DNA of 64,000 nt from Oehlia diaphana (lineage: Eukaryota; Glomeromycota; Glomeromycetes; Glomerales; Glomeraceae), in assembly GCA_003833135.1 (NCBI GenBank), contig QZLH01000192.1:1-64000 (forward strand), given 5' to 3'. The notes below the pieces were generated by a model that did not search any database, was not told the origin of the DNA, and worked only from the letters and a program-made list of their open reading frames with translations. The translations under genes were made by a program, and so were the position numbers. Within the stretch, counting starts at the first letter, position 1. Each line of letters starts with the position of its first letter. Below are positions 43,322 to 56,858 of the stretch, one piece after another.

Positions 43322-46036
43322 TTACATAAAATACATAACTTTTAGTAATTCAGCTTTTACAGCAGAATAACTGGCAACTCCCCCCGCACCTTCTGAAGTA
43401 TCTGGATCGCTCCAATTTTCACCACTTGCATGAAATCTTGCTCTAGCACAAACTAAATGAGCATAATACACTGGTGGAACAATAGAAACTGCACGAGTGC
43501 ATCGAGCAAAAACATAACACAAATTGTATGTTAATGTTTGAAGTGAGTCTGCATTGAATCCGTTTTCATCATATAACACGTGATAATGAGCCGGACGGGA
43601 AGTCCCTTGCAAACTAGGGTGACTTAGAAGATAAAAGTCAAATTCAAAAGGATGTACTATTGTTGAATCAACTACTGTACCAGAAGGACAATTTCCTATT
43701 CTATCGCCATCTCTCGCATTAATTGGGAAAAAACGAGTGTGATGACGTTTTTGCACAACAACAAAAGTTATTGTTGGGTTATACTTCTCGTCAAGAGACC
43801 TACATGCTTCTAAATATTTATTAACAATTTAAGTGAAATATTATTATAATGACTTAAGAATAATAAATATATACCTTTTATTGCCTTGATTTCATTCTTT
43901 AATACTATATAAAATTGACCTTCTGAAACGCCGTTTCGATAGAATAAAATACGTTCCGGTTTTCTTCCACAGGTCATATAAAATGTTTTTAATAATTCTT
44001 TAACCATTTCTGCTAAATCACTAATAACTTCCTGTCTACCAGTTTGAACACGAATTGAAGCAGCATATCGAGATGCTTTTGCGTCCATTGAAGCGGCCAC
44101 AGCAGCAATAGATGGACGACCCGTATTTTCTGCGCCTGGAGCAGGATGAGTAACGCTAGCACCCATAAGGATAGTTGGGCGCTGTGTGATGAAAGGTACT
44201 TGAGTTGGGTCAATAAATGAATTCATCCCGCCAAGTTTAACGTTCATTTTTAGACAAACGTTGGCACAATATAGTTTCTTTGCTGCAAACATGATATACT
44301 TTCCCTGAACACATTGAGAAGCGACGCCAATTACGGTATCGCTAACACGCTTAATTTCGGCATATAACGGTACACCAGTGTTGGGGAGAATACAAAGAAT
44401 CAGTTGAGGTTTTAATTTAGCCAAGTTTCCAGCCTTAACCCAAACTTGTCTCAAAGAAGTTTCAATTGGACCCTGAGGGTTACAATGTTGAATAGGTGGA
44501 TTCTTATTTGGAATATTCATTCCAGTGTCTTGACATGTGGTAACCAATTCTCTAATGAATTTTTGTATAGCGCTCATAGGATAATCTCTTTCATTTCCAA
44601 AAACAGCGCATGCCCATGAACTAAGTGTTGCACCAGTGGCAACTTTCTTATCCCTCAAATTCCATAAACCATTTCTTGGGGTGAAAGCACTATCTCTTGA
44701 GGTAGGATGATACTGTAGTTTTGGAGCAGGCAATATTCTTGCTTGAGTTATGGCCATCTCATTAGACACCCGAAAATCAAACTGTTGCATATACTGATTT
44801 TGTCGGTAATTAAGAATTTGGATACCTTGGTTAATTTGACTAGCACGTGATTGAGGTGGTTGACAAGTAAATCTAATCATATTTGCCGTTTGTCTTTCAT
44901 TCAATTTGCGCATATAACGTTGTCCCTAACAAATACACAATGCGTTAAAAAATAATTTTATTCCATATTGATTAGTATGTTGGTTTTACATGCATACCTC
45001 AACTACGTTACATACTTCCATTGGTAAATAAGTTCCACTTCGAATAACAATGCAAGGAAAGAATGGATATAATAATTGTATATTATATGTTCTTTGGAAG
45101 TATGAAGCAACATCAGTTTGATTACCATTATCATCAAATATTGTATTACTAGCCGAAGTATTAGTTACTTTAAAAATTCTAAATCGGCGGTTTAAAGCAT
45201 TTTCATCATGAGTAGCATAAATTTTTAAATTTTTTAAACATTTTTCAAGATTTGTACGGTCACTATCGTGAATCCTCCTAAGATCATCAACGGACCTCTT
45301 ATTGAGTATTTTTACAACTAATTGTACTAAACTATCACTTTCATAAAAAGCAGTAGCATGTAAATCAATATTTATCATCATTTTTTTAGGAGTTGGTCTA
45401 ATAGATTGAAAATATCCTTGCAAAGCCTTTACTCCTCCACTAAGAGGTCGTGAATCTTGATTAGTATAAAATATTCTCCCTACACTATTAAATGTCGTTG
45501 ATGGAACATGACGGATCAATACATTAAGAGCCATAATGCCTAATTAGCATCATAATTAAATTTAATTAAGTAAGGTGATATTACAAAAATGATGTTATAA
45601 TAAATAAATATTAACCTGTTAAAATATTTGGAGATATAGAACCATGTCCGCTAAGAAATCTATGGATCTCTTCCATATGAATTTCATTGACTTTCTTAAT
45701 TCTTATTCTAAAACTACGTAAAGGTCTTCTACCCACATTAATCGTATTATCCTCTGGTAAGGTCACATCTAATGTATGTACATCCAACGGTCTGATAGTA
45801 TAAACATTTCTACGACCATCAAATACAGCTCTTATATCATGAAAAGAATTTTCAGCTATTTGAAAAATTTTTCTATTCAAAGTTGTAGGAACTTCTGGTG
45901 AAATATCAATATCGTAATGATGAATATTGGAGTCAGGAAGATTTGTTATTTCGAAATAGTTTGTTCTAATTCTTATAGGACGACCTAAACGACCTAAACC
46001 AGGACGTTTGACGAATTCAGTTATATTAGCCATCAT
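43322..46036 (-). CDS. AGO: Argonaute copy E, slicer residues S-E-N-H
   Basis: Exons 45616-46036, 44998-45539, 43875-44925, 43322-43809; 2502 nt, 833 residues. It starts [13 protein letters not shown]. The pocket residues are kept ([29 protein letters not shown]). Tetrad: Ser (GASVTHP), Glu (GRQEVI), Asn (YRNGVS), His (YYAHLVC). The N-domain lacks a few residues present in C, D and F near the RPLD segment (the PFPFGDAQ equivalent is shortened). The PAZ exon resembles pseudogene B ([19 protein letters not shown]), hinting at gene conversion or shared descent of B and E in this exon. Confidence 0.9.
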
Positions 46037-46131
46037 TTAGACGATCAGAAGAATGAGTTATGATATTAAAAAAATTCAATCAATTGGTATGTTTGTTGTT
46101 TAAATATTAAAATATCAATGATAAGAAAATT

Positions 46132-46188
46132 GCAAAGCCTTATTAAGCCACGAACCAAACCCTGAGGCACAATGAGTTATATAATGGC
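46132..46188 (-). promoter_or_regulatory. Conserved upstream block of Argonaute copy E
   Basis: Contains TATATAACTCATTGTGCC, TCAGGGTTTGGTTCGTGG and CTTAATAAGGCTTTGC on the coding strand, ending 96 bp before the ATG. Confidence 0.6.
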
Positions 46189-46322
46189 ATTTTTTTTAAA
46201 AGATTTCCACAAATTGTTTAAACTAACATTTTTTATATGTTGTCAAATTGTATTTAAAACTACATCTATAATTATAAGACTTTTGTACTGCAAATATAAA
46301 TAATTTTAGTGCTTTATTAGCT

Positions 46323-49012
46323 TTATATAAAATACATAGTTTTTAGTAATTCGGATTTTACAACACCATAACTGGCACTTCCTACACCTTCTGGAGTATC
46401 TGGATTGCTCCAATTTTCACCACTTGCATAAAATCTTGCTCTACGACAAACTAAACTAGCATAATGCACTGGTGGAACAATAGAACCTGCACGAGTGCAT
46501 CGAGCAAAATTATAGCACAAATTGTATGTTAATGATTGAAGTGAGTCAGCATTGAATCCGTTTTCATCGAGTAACACGTGATAATGCATCGGACGTGAAA
46601 TCCCTTGTAAACTAGAGTGACTTTGAAGATAAAAGTCAAACTCAAAAGGATGTACTATTGTTGAATCAACTACTGTACCAGAAGGACAATTTCCTGATCT
46701 ATCTCCATCTATTCCAGTATCAATTGGAAAAAAACGAGTGTGATGACGTTTTTGCACAACTACAAAAGTTATTGTTGGTTTATATCTCCCGTCAAGTGAC
46801 ATGCATGCGTCTAAATGTTTGTTGACAATTTAAGTGAAATATTATTATAAAATGACCTAAAATAATAATAAATATATACCTTTTATTGCCCTGATTTCAT
46901 CCTTTAATACTATAGAAAATTGACCTTCTGAAACGCCGTCTCGATAGAATAAAATACGTTCTGGTTTTCTTCCACAGGTCTGATAAAATGTTTTTAATAA
47001 TTCTTTAACCATTTCTGCTAAATCACCAATAACTTCCTGTCTGCCAGTTTGAACACGAATTGAAGCAGCATATCGAGATGCTTTTGCGTCCATTGAAGCA
47101 GTCACAGCAGCAATGGATGGGGTATTCTGTTCCCCGGGAACAGGGTGAGTAACATCTGCACCCATTATGATGGTTGGACGTTGTGTAATGAAGGGAATTT
47201 GGCTTGGATCAATGAATGAATTCTCGCCACCAAGTTTAACATTTATTTTAAGACAAACATTGGCGCAATATATTCTTATTGCGCGCACTATGTGTCTGCT
47301 CTGGATACATTGCGTAGCAACCCCAATTAACGTATCGCAAACGCGTTTAATTTCGGCATACAATACACCACCAATATTGGGAAGAATACATAAAATTAAT
47401 TGAGGTTTAGATTTAGCCGAGTTTCCAGCTCTAACCCAAACTTGTCTTAAAGAATTTTCAATACCGCCTTGAGGATTACAGTGTAATATAGGTGGATTTC
47501 TATTTGGAATATTCATTCCAGCATCTTGACACGTGTTAACCAATTCTCTAATGAAATTTTGTATAGTGCCTATTGGATAATCTCTTTCGCTTCCAAAAAC
47601 AGCACATGCCCATGAACCAAGTGTTGCACCAATGGCAACTTTCTTATCCCTTAAATTCCATAAACCATCTTTTGGAATGAAAGTATCCTCTTTAGAAGCG
47701 GGATGGTAATGTAATGTTGGAGCAGGTAATACCCTTGCTTGAGTTATTGTCATTTCAGTAGATACCCGAAAATCAAATTGGTGCATATACTCATTTTGTC
47801 GATAATCAAGAATTTGGAGACCTTGGTTAATTTTATCAACACGTGATGAAGGTGGTTGACGAGTAAATTTAATCATCTCCGCCATTTGTCTTTTGTTCAA
47901 TTTGCGCATATAACGTTGTCCCTAATAATACACAAGCTATATTAAAAAATAATTTTATTCCATATTGATTAGTATACTAGTTTTACATACCCCCACTACA
48001 TTACATATTTCCATTGGTAAATAAATTTCTTTTCGTACAATAACGCAAGGAAGGAACGGATATTGTAGACTTCTACCATAAGTATTATTAAAGTAAGTAA
48101 CAACATCGGTGCGTTGACCATTAACTTCAAACATAGTATTGGAAGCTGGAGTATTAGTTAATTTAGTAATTTTAAATCGGCGGCGTTTCGAAGAACTTTC
48201 ATAAATCTTTAGGTACTTTAAACATTTTTCAAGCTTTACACGATCTCTTTCTTGAATCTCTCTAAGATCTTCAACGGACCTCTTATTGAGTATTTTTACA
48301 AATAATTGTACTAAATTATCACTTTCATAAAAAGCAGTAGCATGTAAATCAACATTTATCATCAATTTCCTAGGTGTTGGTCTAATAGATTGAAAATATC
48401 CTTGCCAAACCTCTACCCCTCCACTAAGAGATTGTGAACCTTGTTTAGTGTAAAATACTCTCCCTACTTTTATATGATCCCTTGATGGTTTATGATGAAG
48501 CAATACATTAAGAACCATAATGCCTATTTAACATTAAAACAAATTTTAAGTAAAGGAAATATTTCAATTAATTGTGAAAAGAAATTATTTTAACCTGTTA
48601 AAATATTTGATGAAATAGAACTACGTCCGTCAAGAAATCTATAGACCTCTTCCATATTAATTTCATTGACTTTCTTAATCTTTATTTTAAAAATACGTGG
48701 AGTTCTTCTACCCGTATCATCCTCTGGTATAGTCACATCTAATGATTGTGCATCACCAAAAGGAAACGGTCTGATAGTATAAACATTTCTACGACCATCA
48801 AATATAGCTCTTATACCATAAAAAGAATTTTCGGCTATTTGAAAAATTTTTCTATTCAAAGTTGGAGGAACTTCTGGTGAAATTACAATGTCGTAATGAT
48901 GAATATTGGAGTCAGGAAAATTTGTTATTTCGAAATAGTTTGTTCTAATTCTTATAGGACGACCTAAACGACCATAACCAGGACGTTTGACGAATTCAGT
49001 TATATTAAACAT
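46323..49012 (-). CDS. AGO: Argonaute copy F, slicer residues D-E-D-S
   Basis: Exons 48595-49012, 47991-48523, 46880-47921, 46323-46810; 2481 nt, 826 residues. This is the only copy with all three acidic slicer residues: GADVTHP, GRQEVI, YRDGVS. The metal-coordinating His is Ser here (VHYASLVC against YYAHLVC in D and E). The guide pocket is conserved ([29 protein letters not shown]), although the segment between them ([12 protein letters not shown]) has diverged. The PAZ/L2 joint uses GTGGGG|GTATGT. A DED-only Argonaute is expected to be cleavage-impaired, but some DEDX enzymes retain activity in other families, so activity is uncertain. Confidence 0.9.
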
Positions 49013-49107
49013 TATTTGGACGATTGGGAAAATGGGTTAAGATATTAAAAAATAAATTCGATCAATTTGCATGTTTAAATATTAAAAAATTCAATCGATA
49101 AGAAAAC

Positions 49108-49151
49108 GCGAAGCCTTTTAAGCCACGAACCAAACTTGTGGATTATATAAC
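49108..49151 (-). promoter_or_regulatory. Conserved upstream block of Argonaute copy F (shortened)
   Basis: Retains TATATAATCCAC, AAGTTTGGTTCGTGG and CTTAAAAGGCTTCG but lacks most of the TTGTGCCTCA part seen upstream of C, D and E. It ends 96 bp before the ATG. Confidence 0.5.
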
Positions 49152-49278
49152 ATTATTTTAAAGATTCCTAATGTATATAATGAGATTTTCATATTTATGA
49201 TTTTTCTGTAACTAGACTAGTATTAATAAGTACTGTAAATATATATGTATATATTTATTTGTATATAAAATAAAATAT

Positions 49279-51587
49279 AAATACATAACCTGAGATTTAC
49301 CGCAGCATAATTGACTACTGGGTCGCTTCAATTTTTAACATTTAAGTGGAGTTTTGCTCTACAACAAACTAAATGAGTATAAGATACTGGTAGAAAAATA
49401 AAAACAGCACGAGTGTATCGAGCAAAGAAATATCACAAATTGTATGTTAATATTTGAAGTGAGTGAACTCATTTCATCAAATAATACGTGATAATGTGTT
49501 GGACGTGAAATCCCTGGGTGACTTAGAAGACAAAAGTCAAGTTCAAAGGATGCACTACTATTGTTTCACCTACTGTACCAGGTCAGTTTTCTATTTTATC
49601 AGAATTTTCTTTATTTATTGGGAAAAAACGAGAGTAATGGCATTTTTGCACAACTACAAAAGCTCATAGTAAATGATCAGTAATTTACATCAAGCGAATG
49701 ACACGCAGCTAAATATTTATTTAAAAATGTTAATAGTGTTTGAAGTATCAATTATTTACAAAATATAAATATACCTTTCATTGCTTTTACCTCATTATTT
49801 ATTTAGCACTTGAGAGAATTGGCTTGAGCTCGATAGAACAAAATACGATTTTTCTAAGTCTCGGAGAATTTTTTAATAGTTCCTTAGTCATTTCGGTCAA
49901 ATCAACCACTAATAGTATTCTGACTGGCAGTTTTTTTTTTTTAAAAAAAAAAAAAATATCTAGATTCTTTTGCACATATATATATATATGTATATATCGT
50001 AAAGCAACAATAGATAGACGAACTAGTAACCCATTATTATAGTTGAACGTTGTGTAATTAGGATATTTGATTTGAATTTGAATTCGTATCACAAAGTTTA
50101 ACATTTAGTTTAAGACAAGCATTAGGGCTTATACATGCGCCTGCTCTGAATACATTGATAGCGATACCAATTACTGTATCGCTTACGCGTTTAATTTCGA
50201 CATACAATGGTACACCAGTATTTAGGAAGAATACATAAAATTGATTGAGGCTGTGCTCTAGCCGTATTTCCTAGTCTTAAGCCAAACTTGCTTTGAAGAA
50301 TTTACAATGTCACTTTGAGGATTACAGTGTTGTATATGGATTCCTATTTAGAATATTCATTTCAGAATCTAGAACATATTGTAACTAATTTTCTAATAGC
50401 TACAATCAGAAAATCAATTTATTTCCAAAATCAGCATATGACAACCAAGGGTGCACCATTGGCAGCTTTTTATTCTTTAAATTCCATGAACCATTCTTTG
50501 AAATGAAAGTGTCCTCTTTAGAAATGTGTCATTCCACGAGAAATTCGCAAACCAATTATTCGTTTTGTTGATAAATAAGAACATTGATACCTTGTCTAAT
50601 TTTATAAGCACATATTATTGATGATTGTCGAGTAAATTCCATCATTCAGCCGCATATGATGTTGTCCCTGTGAACTGTTAGCTTAAGTGAGTAAAGATTA
50701 GTTTTACACACCTAACTACATTACATACTTCCATTGGTAAATGAATGACAATGCAAAGCAAAGAAGAAACGGATATTGTAATGTATGTTATATGTCCTTT
50801 GAAAGTATGAAGTAACATTGGTATGATCATTAGTATTAAAAGCTGAAGTATTAGTTAATATAAAAATTCTAAATTGGCGGCATAAATTTTCAACGTGTGG
50901 TATAAAAAAAAATTCTTAAGCTTTAGGTGATCTGTATCTAAAATCTTCAATGGACCTTTTATTTAGTAATTTTAAGACTATTTGTATTTAAAATAATTAA
51001 ACTACCAATATTTATCATTCCTCTAATAGGTATTTACCTAATAGATTGAGAATAACCTTGCCAAGCCTCTACTTCCTCATTGAGAGGTCATGAATCCTGA
51101 TTAGTACAAAATACTCTCCCTGCCTTTTAAGCGTCGTTGATGGCATATACAATAAGAGCCTAATTAACTTTAAAATTAAATTTTATGTAAAGGAGAATAT
51201 TGCAAAAGGAAAGCTATAATGAGTATAAATCTAATATGTCAAAATTTTTGGTGATAATAGAATAATTTTCGTCAAGGAACCTATTGATCAATTCAGCAAC
51301 TTCTTAATTCTAATTGTCATCTAGAGTTACATATAAAGTAGCCGCAACACCAAAAGGAAACTTTTCAACATTAAAAATATTTCTAAGACTATCAAATACA
51401 GGCCATACATCTCCAAAATAATCATCTGCTGCATAATATCTTTACTACTCAAAACTGGAGTAATTACAGTGTCGTAATGATAAATATTTGAGGAAGAAAA
51501 AGATATTATTCAAATAGTTCTAATTTTTATAAAACAACCTATACTACCTAATCCAGGACGTCTAATGAAACCTGTTACACTAATCAT
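49279..51587 (-). pseudogene. Argonaute copy G, decayed
   Basis: All four exon equivalents can be traced in order (N domain about 51240-51587, L1/PAZ about 50720-51160, MID/PIWI about 49790-50660, PIWI C-terminus about 49279-49690), broken throughout by frameshifts, stops and deletions. A short remnant of the upstream block (CTTAATGGAGGC and GTGGCTTA on the coding strand) remains at about 51673-51705. It marks the upstream edge of the array. Confidence 0.85.
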
Positions 51588-51719
51588 GGCGAAATAGGTA
51601 AGATGTTAAAAATTTAACCTATTTGCAAATTTTAAATAAAAAAAATTTCAATCGGTAATGTTCAATAAGAATTGCAAAAGCCTCCATTAAGCCACGAATA
51701 AACATATTAAGATTGAAAA

Positions 51720-53495
51720 ACAGATATGAAAATAGATAATACTTTAAATATTTTTGTTAGAATATGACTAATTTTAATTAGCTTAGCCACTGGTGGACGG
51801 GTAAGCAAAAATAAATGTTCATCCGAGAATAAACTACAAATCAAAATAAAAAAAAAAAATTTTTTTTTTTCTTAAAATGAAATGTTATGTGTAGATAGGA
51901 GTCATAATAGGTTTTTATGAAGAGTAATGATTTCCAAATGTGCGTTCGTAAACTGTTTTTTTTCTGCTCCGCCACTTAAAACTAGATTTCTTTACTTCCA
52001 AAATAGGAAAAGCGAAATTGGGGAGGCGTAACAACCCGATATGTCAACAAAATTTAAGGAAGTTAATAATCATTATTATACATTTGATTACAGACATCCT
52101 ATAAACACTCGTGCCGAAAATGCTGAAATGATGAAATGATCGGTTGTAACGTATTGGCTTATCTGTGGTCTGTGGATGCCTTTACCTTGCTGTGTAATTT
52201 CTTTGAGTTAAAAGCATCAATATGTCATGGGAATCGGAGAATTGGGATATATACAAGAAATCAAATAACTATATAATTTTTTAAAATAAAATGAATAAAA
52301 TGACAGTTTTCACAAATTAATTTATTTAGATTAATATTTATATTCTTATGATCACAGTAATCCTTGTTCATGAAAAATTGAAACCGATTATATAACTATT
52401 TTATGGAATGACAGTTTCATAAATAATGTGGCCGAAATATCCGGGTGTGACTCCTTTGACATTATGTAATTACATTATGTAATTATTTGAAATCATTCAA
52501 TATGAATTCCCATCTGAAAAATTCAAAGATACTAATTATCAAAAAAAAAAAGATTATTTGACATGGCAAATTATAATAAAAAACGTAAGCAACGAGGAGT
52601 ATCTTATGAGAGCATAATATTAAAGGTTTGTTTTTCTTGTAATGAAAGTGGAAATTATATTCCGTAGTAATATTTTCTTTATCACAATGAAATAAAGAAA
52701 AAAAAGAAAAAAAACAAATATTTATATTCAGTAGTTAACTATGGACGTTGCATATTATTTGCAGAAATTTATGGCGCAATGCATCGCACTAATCCTTATT
52801 CTTTGTCTTGCAGTTACACTTGAGTTTGATCCTAATTATTATATTTTTCATTGAGTTTGATCATCCCAATCATCAATGTCCATATATGTACTGTATTTAA
52901 TTTACCTAACCCCTTAAATGGCTAACTCCTAACCCTAACCCACATTCCGATATTTATCGGACTTTTTAATCTCAATTAATAAGTAATTGAATAGATAATT
53001 TAAATAAGGTACATAAAAGAAAGTTCGGCTTTTTTTTCTTTCTTTTCAATTAGTATAAATAATATAATTTTTATACAAATATGGTGAATCTTTAGAAAAA
53101 TGATCAACATAAGTGGTTAACAACGGTGTAACAAAAATTAAACAAATTAATAACTAAGATTGATAAAATTCTTTGTCTTCTAAAAAAAATTAACATTTTA
53201 CACAAGTAATCTAGAGTGCTTATTCAATCTTACGTTAAATTCTTAAAAACTGACTTTAATGTTACTCATGTATTTGTTACGCGAAATGAATCATGTTTTT
53301 AGAAATTTCTTTTATTTTATTCTTTTTTTTAAAAAAAATTAATACATATAAACAACAAAAGTTATAAATATGATTGAAATTTATAATTTTTTTTTTTTTA
53401 AGAAAATTCCGCGTTATTTATATTATTACATTCATTTATATAAAAATATATACACTTATAAAGAGTAAACGCAAAATAACAAAAATTCAATCACG
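51720..53495. other. Spacer upstream of the Argonaute array
   Basis: No gene supported. It contains an A-run/T-run pair at about 51848-51870 and a short telomere-like string CCTAACCCTAACCC at about 52926-52941. Confidence 0.5.
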
Positions 53496-54951
53496 ATGGA
53501 AGGTTCAAATTATTATGCACCTGGAGGAATGAATAGTGGTCGAAGAAATGACAATAGGTATCAACAACAGCAACAATATTCGTATGAAATACCAAATCTA
53601 TCTCAAGAACATAAATTGTTTCAAGAAAGTCAGTTACGTAACAATAAAAACAATAACAACAATAATGGTGTCTATAATTATGTTTCTCATCTCTCTCCTG
53701 GTAATCAACCTTCAATTTATCCTCCTCCATCGTTACAAGATCAACATAATATTCATAAATCACCACAAATGAAAATGATGCAAAATCATCAATTTCCTCA
53801 ATCCTCAAATAAACCTTATGAAGAATATCCTCCATTATCGAATAGGCCTTATAATGAATTTCCTTCAGAGTTTCCTCCATCATCAAATTATCCGATTAAC
53901 GGAAATATTTCCCCATCATCACCATATAATCATTTAATGCCATCACCAAATTTTCCTCCGACAAATAAAATGATTAATGAAAGACCATCACAACCATTAC
54001 AAAATAAAGGAGAATTCTCTAAATTTCCTCCACCACCGTCGTATAATCAACTGAAACAATCGTCAAATTTTCATTCATCAAGTAATAATGAAGGACAAAA
54101 TAAAGGAGAATTCTCTAAATATTCTCCACCACTATCATATAATCAAATGCAAATGAGGCCATCACAACCATCACAAAATAAATATTCTCCGTCACCTTCA
54201 TATAATCAAATTCCATCGTCAAATTTTCCAAATAACCGAATGCCCCCGCCATCGAAAATTCAACCCCCGTCATCTAATCAAATGGTGACACCATCGTCAG
54301 GAATAATAACGTTAAATCCTAACGATGGATTTTCTCCAAATCCATCAATAAACCCACACAATACACCACAACAAAATGAAAAAAATGATGATAAAATTCA
54401 AGGTCAAGTTGATCATTCTATTCCTTCAGTTGAGAGAAGTTTAACGCAACTTACTAGTCTAGAACAAGTGTGGGATATGCCTTTAGTTAATGATGGAAAA
54501 CCAACTTGGAAATTTTGGTTTTGCAAATTTTTTATTATTTTATTAATTCTTTCATGTTCAAGTATTGGTGTATCAATAAAATTAACTCTGAACAATTTGG
54601 GTATTGGATCCAGCGGACTTGTAGGAAATAATGAAACAAGTAATGAAAATTGTAATGTTCCTCCAGATTGTGGGAAATCGGTAACGTTTTATTATTATAA
54701 TTTATTTTCAATACTTTTTTATAATTAATTTTACCTTTTATTAATATATAATTGTCTTACTTGATAATAGCAAACTTTATGTATAGGACTTGACGGTTGT
54801 TTTACTTGTCTTCCATTTGTAATTATTAAATCTTTTTTATTTTTTTTTTAAAAAAAAAATGAATATATATATAATTATTTATATACTAAAATTTTTCACT
54901 TTTTTCTAGTGTCCATTAGATGGGAAAAAACCCTCCAAAAATAACAGCTGA
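53496..54951 (+). CDS. Pro/Ser/Asn/Gln-rich single-pass membrane protein, uncharacterised
   Basis: Two exons: 53496-54680 and 54910-54951; 1227 nt, 408 residues. Residues 1-320 are low complexity, with a roughly 25-residue repeated motif around FPPSSNxP, PSYNQ and NKGEFSKxxPP. Near residue 325 a folded-looking motif TSLEQVWDMPLVNDGKPTW precedes one hydrophobic segment (about 341-362, FWFCKFFIILLILSCSSIGV). The short tail after splicing is CNVPPDCGKSCPLDGKKPS, with four Cys. There is no signal peptide, so a type II orientation with a cytosolic disordered domain is likely. If the intron were retained, the tail would end in a different 15-residue sequence. I do not recognise the family; the layout resembles fungal plasma-membrane or wall-associated proteins. 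Confidence 0.75.
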
Positions 54952-56858
54952 CCATGGATAAATGAGGTTAAATTTTTACACTTAATATAAAATATTGTAA
55001 TAATAATTGAATACAAATATAAACTATAATAATTTACATAGATTTAGAATAAATTTTTGTTAATTACGAGTTACTGTATACATAAAATACGCGAGAGAAA
55101 AGATTTATGTAGTGTAAATGTTAATAAAGTCTTGCCACAAAAAATTTTTCCGCGGGTTTCGGTAATTGAATTAATAGGCTGAGACGGTAACAGTTTAATA
55201 AAAATAAGTTTAAATTATCAATTTTGTCTTTTAATTAAGTGGTGTAACAAATAAAAAAAAAACTCGGTAAATTATATAATCATAAACAAAGGATTGAACG
55301 CGGGTGTATTCTTATGTTACGCGAAATTGAAGTTTAATTAACACCTCTTTTTTCCGAACCAATGAATGACAGTTCAGATTACTATGAAGGAATAAATCAT
55401 AAACATAGGAAAATATCGTTACGATCGAAGTAAGAGAAATAAAAAAAAAACATAATTCACTAAAATCAGTGTATTCAACCTCACCGTATTTCATGAATGA
55501 AACATTCGAAAGTTTGTCAACTCGTAATGATGATATTTGCAAATTAATGAATTCGTTGTAGAAATGCAATATTAAATTTTCTTTATTGGGGAATATTTTG
55601 CTAAATAAAACTTTATTATAATTAGATTCTTTTATTGGCATAAAAATTAGAGATTTTAAAATTCAAATTACAGTATTTAGAATATTATTTGACAGGTATA
55701 ATGTTAATATGAACTTTACTAAATTTGGATATAACATTACACTTCAGAAAAATTAAAAAATTATCCTTTTTATAATTATTTTTAAATAAAGATGTTTAAG
55801 AATATTACTTTATTTATTTGTGTGAGTTTATTTAAATTCTATATATAAAGTTTATTATATGAGTAAGGTATTTACCATAGTGACATATTGCCATTTTAAT
55901 TTTAATAAGGTAGTATCTCTTTTATCTAAAGAATAATTTTTGATTGAAATATTTGAAACTTATGATAAAAATGATTCAAACTTTAAATCATTAGCATTTA
56001 ATATGAATGGTATACTGTATAATTTTAATATATTAATAATATTTTAACTTATACTACTCCAAATAATTTTATATTTAATGTATCCATAAATAAAAAAATA
56101 ATAGAAACAATAGAAGCCAGCAAGGTATTATTAGAAAAATATGAATAGCTGTATTAACTAATACTTGGCTTTGAATCTGTTTAAAAACTTTTTATATAAC
56201 ATGTAATATCATTAATTATTCTTATAAGTTGATATAATAGGATTTAAATCTGATATTATTATAATTATATTGGTAAAAGTATTGGTATACAAAAATTTAT
56301 AATGAAATTATGAAAAAATTGTTAGATTTTTATGAAAAACACGAAAAAAAAATAATTAAAGAAATAAATGAAATTTTTTTGATAAAGTATATTATTAAGT
56401 ATTAATAATATTAATAATGCAATTAAATTCCAAAAATTAATTAGATTAATTGGCTCAAAAATTATTATTTGTGAAAAAGTAAAGAAGTATTAAAGATTCA
56501 TTTTTAACTCTATTAATAAAGCCTATGCGAACAGAAGATAGGATTTTTTTCTATTTTAACGGGATACCAGCCATATTCACATCCGAATTCTTCTCTAACG
56601 AGTAGTCAGATTTTTTTTATCTATAATTATGTAATAATGATATGGTCACAAATTTATTTTTATATATTAGCTGTTTCAGCAATATTTTTTTATTTCATAA
56701 ATAAAAGTATTAATATTTTATTGAGAAACAGATCACGTGTAATGATGTAATGTCTGTGCAATATAAAAACTCCAATGCTGAACAGAAATAAATTTTTATC
56801 TCGCTCCAGAATGTAACATTATTTTTTTTATCTGAGTCAACTACTTATAAATAATGCT
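54952..56858. other. Spacer without a supportable gene
   Basis: A 109-codon minus-strand frame (55312-55641) has a hydrophobic middle but no family resemblance or introns, so I do not call it. The rest is AT-rich. Confidence 0.5.

Noticed and set aside
52926..52941. Telomere-like CCTAACCCTAACCC string
   Set aside because: Only about two units; too short to support an interstitial telomere.
55312..55641. 109-codon minus-strand frame with a hydrophobic middle
   Set aside because: No family resemblance or neighbouring exons; too weak to call a gene, though it is the longest orphan frame of its region.
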